This document shows positions 6,039 through 12,400 of a stretch of 13,766 nt of DNA, piece by piece. Position 1 is the first letter of the stretch, and each line of letters starts with the position of its first letter. Made by a program: the position numbers and the translations under genes. The stretch is from DATGEP01 sp035310125 (lineage in GTDB: Bacteria > Chloroflexota > Ktedonobacteria > Ktedonobacterales > JADMIN01): NCBI GenBank assembly GCA_035310125.1, contig DATGEP010000074.1, positions 1-13,766 on the forward strand, given 5' to 3'. Under the pieces are notes generated by a model, which ran no database searches, had not been told where the DNA came from, and worked only from the letters and a program-made list of their open reading frames with translations.

Positions 6039-6160
6039 GATACGGCCTCCTCCATGTGGTTGCTCCGGCGGCGCTGGCCGCCGCGGCTAGTGATATGACG
6101 TGTTGCCATCTATTCATACCAAAAGTGTCCGCCCAAGCGCTACCCGCGCACCCGCGTCCT

Positions 6161-6196
6161 CCCCTCTCCTCGCAGGAGAGGGGGTAGGGGGTGAGG
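6161..6196. repeat. REP-like hairpin with G-rich tail
   Basis: CCCCTCTCCT (6161-6170) is followed by CGC and then its exact complement at 6174-6183, a 10-bp perfect stem. A TAGGGGGTGAGG tail follows. Similar 'CCCTCTCC...GGAGAGGGG...GGGTGAGG' elements recur in many GC-rich bacterial genomes as intergenic repeats. This is judged from memory, and only one copy lies in this window. Confidence 0.5.
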
Positions 6197-6222
6197 TTCC
6201 TGTCCTTTCGTACAGTACCGCG

Positions 6223-6251
6223 TTATTGTTGACTAATTTGGTTGACAATAA
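6223..6251. promoter_or_regulatory. 29-bp imperfect palindrome, candidate operator
   Basis: TTATTGT (6223-6229) and ACAATAA (6245-6251) are exact inverted arms around a centre at 6237. In all, 11 of 14 half-site positions match. Two GTTGAC repeats lie inside (6229-6234 and 6241-6246). This AT-rich island in GC-rich DNA sits in the divergent spacer between the VOC and Rieske genes. It would suit a MarR/TetR-type dimeric repressor, an inference only. Confidence 0.45.
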
Positions 6252-6263
6252 AAGGTGAGGCGA

Positions 6264-6280
6264 GCTACCATCTTGGTAGC
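6264..6280 (+). repeat. Short hairpin upstream of the Rieske gene
   Basis: GCTACCA (6264-6270) and TGGTAGC (6274-6280) form a perfect 7-bp stem with a TCT loop, 13 bp downstream of the 29-bp palindrome. It may be part of the 5' UTR. No riboswitch class is recognised around it. Confidence 0.3.
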
Positions 6281-6435
6281 AGCCGGGCAAGACCCTATGA
6301 CGCATGCGGCCCGCGGTTCCCGGCGGCGTATACTTCTGTGCGTGGTCATGGCGGCGACGCAGTCCGCCCGACCCGCCCCAACGCAGTGGCGTCCCTACCA
6401 TACCTATGGGACCGCAAGAACCAGGAGGTGCCCAC

Positions 6436-7341
6436 ATGGCTGAAACGAGCGATCCTATTGTGACGGCAACCGAAGCGCCCGCGAAAGTGTCGCTAGCCGA
6501 CCGGCTCGGCGATCCTTTGCAGAACGGCATCAAGGTGTTGATCGGCGCGAATCGCAAGCCGCCGCGCACTTTCAAGACGCTGCTGAACGGCACCTGGTTC
6601 GGCCACCCCATCCACCCCGTCATTACCGATATACCCATCGGCGCGTGGCTGCTCGCGGCGCTCTTCGACATCCTCTGGCTCGCCGCGCCCACCGGCAACG
6701 CCTGGGCGGCACGCGGCGCGCAGGCGTTGGTGCTGGTCGGCGTGATCACGGCGCTCGGCGCCGCCGCGACCGGCGCAACAGACTGGAGCGATACCTACGG
6801 CTCCGAGCGGGCCGTAGGGCTGCTGCATGGCTCTCTCATGTCGCTGGCGGCGGTGCTCTACATCATCTCCATGATTCTGCGCTTCACGACGAGCACGGGC
6901 GACAGCGCGGCGGCGGCGATCATAGGTTTCCTGGGCATTATCACGGTCCTTGTCGGCGCGTACTACGGCGGGGACATGGTCTTCGGCAAGGGCACGGGCG
7001 TGAACCACACCGCCTGGGAGGCCGGCGGCGAGGACTTCGAGGCCGTCGCGACCGTGGCCGACGTACAGCAGCGCGCGCTCACCAAAGTGATGGTGGCCGG
7101 CGTGCCGGTGCTGCTGGTGCGCATGGGCGAGCGCTACTACGCCATCTCCAGCACGTGCGGCCACGCTGGCGGCCCGCTCGACGAAGGCGAGCTGCAAGGC
7201 GACGTGGTGCAGTGCCCGTGGCATGGCTCGCGCTTCCGCCTGCGCGATGGCAAGCCGGTGACGGGTCCGGCGACGATGGCGCAGCCGCGCTACGACGTGC
7301 GCGTGCGCGACGGCCAGATCGAGCTCAAGCGCGCTGGCTGA
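6436..7341 (+). CDS. Membrane DUF2231-Rieske [2Fe-2S] fusion protein
   Basis: A 301-residue fusion. Residues about 50-185 are a DUF2231 membrane module of four predicted helices, starting with GHPIHPVITDIPIGAW (57-71 region) and carrying conserved histidines. Residues 200-301 are a Rieske ferredoxin domain with CGHAGG (C241, H243) and CPWHGS (C260, H263), the four cluster ligands. The layout anchors a 2Fe-2S electron carrier to the membrane. The partner oxidase or reductase is not in the window. ATG 6436 follows AGGAGGT at 6 bases. The frame is open upstream to 6304 but without a site. Similar fusions occur in several bacterial phyla, usually unnamed. Redox role is known for the domain, and the specific pathway is unknown. 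Confidence 0.93.
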   Translation: MAETSDPIVTATEAPAKVSLADRLGDPLQNGIKVLIGANRKPPRTFKTLLNGTWFGHPIHPVITDIPIGAWLLAALFDILWLAAPTGNAWAARGAQALVLVGVITALGAAATGATDWSDTYGSERAVGLLHGSLMSLAAVLYIISMILRFTTSTGDSAAAAIIGFLGIITVLVGAYYGGDMVFGKGTGVNHTAWEAGGEDFEAVATVADVQQRALTKVMVAGVPVLLVRMGERYYAISSTCGHAGGPLDEGELQGDVVQCPWHGSRFRLRDGKPVTGPATMAQPRYDVRVRDGQIELKRAG

Positions 7342-7411
7342 CGCTAGCGGTCCGCGCACGCGCTATCCTCTCCGCGAGACGTTGCATGATGCGATGCGGC
7401 GACGGAGCAGA

Positions 7412-7456
7412 TGTGGTCTGCTGATGGCTCATGAACTCAACTATCACCAGACCACA
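7412..7456. repeat. Inverted repeat between Rieske and acyltransferase genes
   Basis: TGTGGTCTG (7412-7420) and CAGACCACA (7448-7456) are exact 9-bp inverted arms 27 bp apart. They lie in the 231-bp spacer before the acyltransferase. They could be a transcription end of the Rieske gene or a two-site operator. The rest of the spacer shows nothing else clear. Confidence 0.35.
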
Positions 7457-7572
7457 ACTCGCGTCATAACCGAATCTCTACCCCAAGTTGGCAGCCTATT
7501 TAGTAGGGGTGAATTCGCGGACGCCTCCACGCTCATATCACTCGGTTGCGCATTCTGAGAGGATACGATTTG

Positions 7573-8874
7573 ATGGCCACAGCACCAGCATCAGTAAAAG
7601 AGCGCATTGCTCAGGCTGCCAGCAGTAAGATGCCTGCCTGGCCCGGCTGGTCTGCCATTCGGTCACACCTCTGGCCAGAGAGCGGCGCCGTAAGCCCCAT
7701 TCCCGCGCTCGATGGCTTGCGCGCCGTTGCCGTCATCATCGTCGTGTTGTACCACGCCTGGCTTTTCGTGCCCGGTATCGAGCACATCATCCCAAACTGG
7801 CAGGCCCATCAATATCCCATCACCTATGGCCGCACCGGCGTGCAGCTGTTCTTCGTCCTCAGCGGTTTTTTGCTGACCCTGCCATACGCCCGGTGGATCT
7901 TCGGCCTCCAGTCCCAGCCTTCACCGCGCATGTTTTACAAACGGCGTATCCTGCGTGTCGGTCCCGCGTACTGGGTCAGCCTCACGCTCATTTTCCTGGC
8001 GGGGTCTATCACGCTGGCAAACGTCGGCAATTATCTGCTGCACCTGCTCTATGCCTCGAACGCGACATTCGACACGGCGATGGGCTTCAACGTCGTCTAC
8101 TGGACGATGTCCGTCGAAGTGCAGTTCTACGCGGTTCTGCCGCTGCTCGCCTGGGTGCTCTTTAAGCTGGCGCACCGCTGGTCACCGGCCCGCGCCGCCG
8201 TCATTTTCCTGGCTGGCCTCGTCCTGATCTCAGTGGCGAGCGACATGATTGACCACACACACAAGCTCAGCTTTCCGTACATCTCGACGCTTTTCATTGG
8301 TCCGTTCAGTCTCTTGTTCCACATCGCCGTCTTCGGCTCCGGCATGCTCTGCGCGCTGGCCTACGTCTATCTGAAACAGATCGCGCGACTGGGCGAGTTT
8401 CGTCCAGTGCTGGTGCGCCGGCTTGGCACTGGTAGCCTCATCGGCGGTGTCGCCCTTGCCCTGTTGGTGGTCTACAAGCCAGGAGCACATCTCCACTACG
8501 AAGAGCTGCTCATGGGTTTTGCCTACGCTGGCATCCTCTTCGGCCTGCTCTTCGGACCGCCACTCGCGCGCCGTCCGTTCGAATCGCGGCCCATGCGCTT
8601 TGTCGGCCTCATTTCCTACAGCGTGTACCTCTGGCACGTCCCCATCATGAACGCTATTGACCCCCTTCTGCCGGTCACCACCAGCGTCTTCGAGATGTGT
8701 CTCGTGCGCTTCCTCGTCGGCTTCGCACTCACGATTGTCGTTGCCTATATCTCCTTCCAGCTCACCGAGCGCCCCTTCTTCGCCGCACGCAAGAAGGCGC
8801 ACGACGCCTCGGCGCCACAAAACCGCTCGGCCATCCCAATTGGGGCTGGCGTATCCGCTGGCCAGATCAGGTAG
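7573..8874 (+). CDS. Acyltransferase-3 family membrane protein (OafA/YrhL-like)
   Basis: A 433-residue integral membrane O-acyltransferase with about ten helices. The catalytic region opens with PALDGLRAVAVIIVVLYHAW, where H61 is the conserved active histidine. GVQLFFVLSGFLLTLPYAR and YKRRILRVGPAYWV follow, all standard for the family, and YSVYLWHVPI lies near the end. Members transfer acetyl or similar groups from the cytoplasm to cell-surface sugars, peptidoglycan or lipids, and the acceptor here is unknown. I chose ATG 7573, behind an AGAGG site at a rather long spacing. A TTG at 7570, one codon earlier, is equally possible. The first 45 residues are a cytoplasmic extension. No glycan biosynthesis genes surround it. 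Confidence 0.9.
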   Translation: MATAPASVKERIAQAASSKMPAWPGWSAIRSHLWPESGAVSPIPALDGLRAVAVIIVVLYHAWLFVPGIEHIIPNWQAHQYPITYGRTGVQLFFVLSGFLLTLPYARWIFGLQSQPSPRMFYKRRILRVGPAYWVSLTLIFLAGSITLANVGNYLLHLLYASNATFDTAMGFNVVYWTMSVEVQFYAVLPLLAWVLFKLAHRWSPARAAVIFLAGLVLISVASDMIDHTHKLSFPYISTLFIGPFSLLFHIAVFGSGMLCALAYVYLKQIARLGEFRPVLVRRLGTGSLIGGVALALLVVYKPGAHLHYEELLMGFAYAGILFGLLFGPPLARRPFESRPMRFVGLISYSVYLWHVPIMNAIDPLLPVTTSVFEMCLVRFLVGFALTIVVAYISFQLTERPFFAARKKAHDASAPQNRSAIPIGAGVSAGQIR

Positions 8875-8916
8875 CTCAGCGAACGGGCGGACATTGAGGT
8901 GAGGGGTTTTGCTGGC

Positions 8917-8935
8917 CGCGGGCGCGCTGCCCGCG
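8917..8935 (+). terminator. GC hairpin after the acyltransferase gene
   Basis: CGCGGGC (8917-8923) pairs with GCCCGCG (8929-8935) over 7 bp around GCGCT. It lies 43 bp past the acyltransferase stop and has no T-tract. It could be an inefficient terminator or chance structure in GC-rich DNA. Confidence 0.3.
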
Positions 8936-9000
8936 CGCTGCCGAACAGCAAAGGCTGGTGCACGCCACCCGATCTCACGTGGGATGGTGAGTCGGTGCGC

Positions 9001-9006
9001 TATACT
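9001..9006 (+). promoter_or_regulatory. Possible -10 element of the transaldolase gene
   Basis: TATACT lies 31 bp before the transaldolase ATG in an AT-rich patch. No good -35 is found 16-18 bp upstream, so this is a partial promoter match only. Confidence 0.3.
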
Positions 9007-9036
9007 ATATATGACCAGGAAAAGGAGGACACAGCT

Positions 9037-9690
9037 ATGCGCATTTTTCTCGATACCGCCAACATTGACGAGATTCGCGAGGTGGCAGCCTGGGGCATTC
9101 TCAGCGGCGTCACCACCAATCCCACCCTCATGAGCAAGAACGCCGGCAAACGCCACGAAGACATCATCCGCGAGATCGCGGACATCGTGGACGGCCCCAT
9201 CAGTGCCGAGACGATCAGCCTGGATACCAAGGGCATGGTCGAAGAGGGGCGCCGCTTCGCCAAATGGCATCCCAACGTCGTCGTCAAGGTACCCTCGACG
9301 CCCGCCGGCTGGGGCGCCGTCAAACAGCTTAAATCCGAGGGTATCCGCACCAACGTCACCCTCTGCTTCTCCGCGCCCCAGGCGCTCTACGCCGCCCTCG
9401 CTGGCGCCTACATCATCAGCCCGTTTGTGGGTCGCCTCGACGACATCTCGGAGGATGGCATGCAGGTCGTCCGCGATACCGTTGAGATCTACCGGCAGCA
9501 CAAGCTCGCCACGTTGGTGCTCGCCGCGAGCATCCGCCATCCGCTCCATATCATCGAGGCCGCCAAAGCCGGCGCGGACATCGCCACCGTACCCTACGAC
9601 GTGCTCCTCAAGTCCACCAAGCACCCCCTGACGGACAAGGGCATCGAAAACTTCCTGGCCGACTGGAAAAAGTTCACCCAGAGCCAATAG
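9037..9690 (+). CDS. tal: Transaldolase, small TalC/MipB type
   Basis: A 217-residue TIM-barrel enzyme that transfers dihydroxyacetone units between sugar phosphates in the pentose phosphate pathway. The N-terminal FLDTANIDEI, GVTTNPTLMSK (24-34) and VVVKVPST with the Schiff-base lysine K84 are all intact. In this subfamily, Gln and Tyr at two active-site positions mark fructose-6-phosphate aldolase, and Glu and Phe mark transaldolase. Here they are E58 (SAETIS) and F130 (SPFVGRLDD), favouring true transaldolase. Length is normal for the group. ATG 9037 follows AAAGGAGG. It is a single gene, and it supplies or drains erythrose 4-phosphate, the co-substrate of the DAHP synthase 7 kb away, although no shared control is visible. 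Confidence 0.95.
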   Translation: MRIFLDTANIDEIREVAAWGILSGVTTNPTLMSKNAGKRHEDIIREIADIVDGPISAETISLDTKGMVEEGRRFAKWHPNVVVKVPSTPAGWGAVKQLKSEGIRTNVTLCFSAPQALYAALAGAYIISPFVGRLDDISEDGMQVVRDTVEIYRQHKLATLVLAASIRHPLHIIEAAKAGADIATVPYDVLLKSTKHPLTDKGIENFLADWKKFTQSQ

Positions 9691-9703
9691 ATGGCCCGCG
9701 AAA

Positions 9704-9747
9704 GGGAGGAGCGAATCACCGCAAACGGCGGAATCTATGCTCCTCCC
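9704..9747. terminator. Long hairpin between convergent tal and dinB
   Basis: GGGAGGAGC (9704-9712) and GCTCCTCCC (9739-9747) are exact 9-bp arms. An inner 4-bp stem CCGC/GCGG (9719-9722 with 9728-9731) lies in the loop. The right arm is inside the last codons of the DinB gene. It probably serves as a shared transcription end. No T-tract is seen. Confidence 0.45.
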
Positions 9748-10232
9748 GATAGCTTGCTCATCACAAAGAACACGTAGTCCACGTTCGGCACCTCGACACC
9801 ACGCTGGCCGAGCACACTAAAGACCTGTGCACGGTGCTGGGCGGAGTGGCTCAGCACCTGCAACAGCCCATCATGCTTCGTCAGCGCGAAATCGAACCAG
9901 GGAACATGCAGCGGCTCATCGAAAAAGGCGTCGCTGGCGTTCGCAAGCAGCTTGCTATACACCTGACCGGCTCGCGCCGTGGTCTCCGCGAACCATGCCA
10001 GGTCGTGCGCGAAGAATGCATCCTGCGCTCCTTCGGCGCCTGGTTCTTTATCTTGCAGCATTTGGGCATAGACCGCTTCAACACCAGCCATGTGCTTGAG
10101 TGTCTCGGTGAGGGTACCAAACGTGCCGGGCGCGCGCTCATCCAGCCGCGCCTGATCTACATCGCGGCAGACGGCGAATACCTGGGCGTTGGCCCAGGCG
10201 TTATAGGCATACATATCCCGCAGTGTGCGCAT
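9735..10232 (-). CDS. DinB/YfiT-like four-helix metal-binding protein
   Basis: A 165-residue protein of the DinB superfamily, a four-helix bundle with a three-histidine metal site. The start MYAYNAWANAQVFAVC is typical. The probable ligands are H47 (LKHMAG) and the pair H129/H133 (SHSAQHRAQV). Members act as thiol-dependent S-transferases or are induced by stress, and the substrate here is unknown. Despite the name this is not DNA polymerase IV. ATG 10232 is preceded by a GAGAGGAG site. It lies 30 bp behind the nitronate monooxygenase gene on the same strand, so the two are probably co-transcribed. Confidence 0.9.
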   Translation of the reverse strand: MRTLRDMYAYNAWANAQVFAVCRDVDQARLDERAPGTFGTLTETLKHMAGVEAVYAQMLQDKEPGAEGAQDAFFAHDLAWFAETTARAGQVYSKLLANASDAFFDEPLHVPWFDFALTKHDGLLQVLSHSAQHRAQVFSVLGQRGVEVPNVDYVFFVMSKLSGGA

Positions 10233-10262
10233 GATAATCTCGCTCCTCTCTGACTCTGGTCG

Positions 10263-11342
10263 CTACCTGGAAGACAGCCGCGCGATCACCCGCTCCGCCT
10301 CCTCGACGACCGCGCGCACCAGCTCGGCGGCGGGGAGCGTGCGTGCGAGCCGGGGCGCCTGGCCGGACCAGAGCGACAGAAACTCCGGTTGATCCTGGCG
10401 CGCCGCCGCCTGCCGGATGTCGCGGGTGAGGACGTTCTGCGCGGGATAGGGGGCGATATCGTCTTCGTGCCCCCGCATCTCCTCGACGAAGCGGTTGCGC
10501 AGCGCCCGCGCCGTCCTGCCGGAGAACGCGCGCGTCAGCCGCGTCGCGTCGTCCGTGGCCGCCAGCAGCGCCGCCTTATGTTGGGGGTGGGCGCCGCTTT
10601 CGGGGCAAGTCAAAAATGCCGTGCCCATCTGCGCGCCCGCCGCGCCCAGCGCCAGCGCCGCCACCAGTCCGCGCCCGTCCATGATGCCGCCAGCCGCCAC
10701 CACCGGCACCCGCACCGCGTCCGCGAGCTGCGGCACCAGCGCCAGCGTGCCGATCAGCGCCGCGTCCATGTCGCCCAGGAAGGTGCCCCGATGTCCGCCC
10801 GCCTCGCTGCCCTGCGCCACCACGCCGTCCACACCGCTCGCCGCCAGCGCGACGCCTTCCGCCACCGTCGTCGCGGTGCCGAGCACGACCGCGCCGCTCT
10901 CCTTGATCTGCCGCATGGCGTCTGCGGGCAACAGGCCAAAGGTGAAACTGACGACCGGCACGCGCTCCTCCACGAGCGCCGCGAGCGCCTCCGCGAAGGC
11001 CGGAGCGAATGGCCCCGTCGGCGCCGCGCTGGCGGGAATCCCCAGCTCCGCGCGGTAGGCATCCAGCCGCGCCTGGGCGCGCGCCACTGCGGCGGGCGGC
11101 GTCTCCTCGGGCAACGGAGCGAAGAGATTCACATTGAACGGGCGATCCGTGCGCTCGCGAATCGCATGGATGGCGGCGCGCAGCGCGGCGGGCGCCAGGT
11201 ACGCCGCGCCAAGTGATCCCAGCCCGCCCGCGTTCGAGACTGCCGCCACCAGCTCCGGCGTAGTCGGTCCTCCCGCCATTGGCGCCAGAATCAGCGGATA
11301 CTGGATGCCCAACAGTCGCGTCAGGCTCGTCTCATACCACAT
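10263..11342 (-). CDS. Nitronate monooxygenase (2-nitropropane dioxygenase family)
   Basis: A 359-residue FMN-dependent TIM-barrel enzyme that oxidises alkyl nitronates such as propionate 3-nitronate to carbonyl compounds and nitrite. The class I opening PLILAPMAGGPTTPELVAA, then NAGGLGSLGAAYL, is intact. Next come the PVVSFTFGLLP strand, the GSEAGGHRG motif with the likely catalytic base H184, and the FMN-phosphate loop AAGGIMDGRGL with ALGAAGAQMGTAF. Length is normal. ATG 11342 has a fair AAGGA site at longer spacing. It is the first gene of a pair with DinB, and both could serve detoxification. A TATACT on the minus strand about 40 bp upstream is a possible -10 with no clear -35. Confidence 0.93.
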   Translation of the reverse strand: MWYETSLTRLLGIQYPLILAPMAGGPTTPELVAAVSNAGGLGSLGAAYLAPAALRAAIHAIRERTDRPFNVNLFAPLPEETPPAAVARAQARLDAYRAELGIPASAAPTGPFAPAFAEALAALVEERVPVVSFTFGLLPADAMRQIKESGAVVLGTATTVAEGVALAASGVDGVVAQGSEAGGHRGTFLGDMDAALIGTLALVPQLADAVRVPVVAAGGIMDGRGLVAALALGAAGAQMGTAFLTCPESGAHPQHKAALLAATDDATRLTRAFSGRTARALRNRFVEEMRGHEDDIAPYPAQNVLTRDIRQAAARQDQPEFLSLWSGQAPRLARTLPAAELVRAVVEEAERVIARLSSR

Positions 11343-11519
11343 CGCCTACCGTTCCTTTCGCTCGCATGCCTCGCCAAAGAGTATAGTCCGTCCCAAGGGG
11401 AAAGCGCCGGGTGTTTCTCATCGCCCGCTTCATCGTTACCACAATGGAGTGATGCAAATGCTCGCGCACACTCACCTGTACTCTTGTACTCTCAGCCGAT
11501 ATGCCACACGAGGCGCCCG

Positions 11520-12257
11520 ATGTCTCGCCAATTCACTGAAGACGCCCCGCCCACAGCGAGCGTTACCCTCCCGCGTGTCAGGATTGTGGAGAGCATCATC
11601 CCTATCCCGCACCGGCCGCGTGGGGCTGCGCTCGCTGTGCTGGTCGTCGCCACCGCACTCTGGGGTCTGGTGGTGGACAGCCCGTTTATTCCCTTGCTCC
11701 GGCCCACGGGCAACTCGACACTTTTCCAGTCAACCACGGCGGCTGCTTTCGCGCTGCTTGGCATCCTGTTCGGTCCGCTCGCCGGCGCGCTCGGCGGACT
11801 CGTTCGTGACGGCATCGGCCCCCTAGCGACGATCCTCCTCCATCCCGGCATGGTGACGCATCCCGGCTTTCTCGCATGGCTTGCCCGCGCCGTCGTGGAT
11901 ACCCTCGAAGATGTCGTGCTGGGGTGGGTGCCTGGGCTTCTCGCCGTACGCACACAGCGCGTGCTGCCGCTCGCCGCCGCGTCCGCCGCCGCCGCCTGGC
12001 TCTCGCTGCCGTTCCTCGTCGCCGGGACGACGCTGTTCTCCGACCATCCCAACCAGATCTGGCTCGCCCTCACCACGCGCGCGGGCGACTGGAACGAGCC
12101 GGTTGACCCTGGCCTCACGGTCTATGCCCTGCTCACCGGGGCGCTGGTCGCGCTCGCCCTTGCCCGCTGGACCACCCGCCCCAGGATTTCCCTTGAAATT
12201 GCGCTGCTCTTCGCCGCCCCCGCCGTCCTCCTCATCGCGCTTGGCGCCCATCCGTAG
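11520..12257 (+). CDS. ECF transporter S-component-like membrane protein
   Basis: A 245-residue hydrophobic protein with about six helices after a polar N-terminus of some 33 residues. FALLGILFGPLAGALGGL followed by VRDGIGP (77-101) strongly resembles the substrate-binding subunit of energy-coupling-factor transporters, as does the helix layout. Those proteins capture vitamins or metals and work with an ATPase/EcfT module encoded elsewhere when, as here, none is adjacent. The substrate is unknown. A longer than usual periplasmic segment (SDHPNQIWLALTTRAGDW) sits before the last helices. I chose ATG 11520 behind GAGG at 7 bases. An upstream ATG at 11484 lacks a site. Confidence 0.65.
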   Translation: MSRQFTEDAPPTASVTLPRVRIVESIIPIPHRPRGAALAVLVVATALWGLVVDSPFIPLLRPTGNSTLFQSTTAAAFALLGILFGPLAGALGGLVRDGIGPLATILLHPGMVTHPGFLAWLARAVVDTLEDVVLGWVPGLLAVRTQRVLPLAAASAAAAWLSLPFLVAGTTLFSDHPNQIWLALTTRAGDWNEPVDPGLTVYALLTGALVALALARWTTRPRISLEIALLFAAPAVLLIALGAHP

Positions 12258-12293
12258 CGCGCACACGGACCCGCGATGCCCCCACAAACAAAC

Positions 12294-12309
12294 TGTGATC
12301 AAGCTCACA
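12294..12309. promoter_or_regulatory. CRP/FNR-family operator
   Basis: TGTGA (12294-12298) and TCACA (12305-12309) are separated by six bases, matching both half-sites of the E. coli CRP consensus exactly. The site lies 92 bp before the lipoprotein start, a normal distance for an activator site. No clear -10/-35 is seen between them. Which family member binds it in this organism is unknown. Confidence 0.7.
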
Positions 12310-12400
12310 CGTCAGCCCCCATTCGCGCCATCTGGTCGTTCGTCATAGTTCCAGAAGGGCGGTGGTTGCCCTCGTTGCATTGAAAGAGAGCATTCAGATC

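Noticed and set aside
6241..6340. Possible riboswitch upstream of the Rieske gene
   Set aside because: The short hairpin and purine patches do not match the cores of classes I can recall (cyclic-di-GMP, cyclic-di-AMP, TPP, cobalamin).
6493..7359. Minus-strand open frame opposite the Rieske fusion
   Set aside because: Its Arg/His/Ala-rich translation has no motifs, while the plus strand carries intact cluster ligands and a strong ribosome site.
8230..9687. Long minus-strand open frame of 485 codons
   Set aside because: It lies antisense across the well-supported acyltransferase and transaldolase genes, and its product is low-complexity, Gly/Glu/Asp-rich and resembles no family. It is a by-product of GC-rich codon usage.
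10389..11216. Plus-strand frame of 275 codons opposite nitronate monooxygenase
   Set aside because: It is extremely Arg-rich with no recognisable domain. The minus strand encodes a complete enzyme with its FMN motifs.
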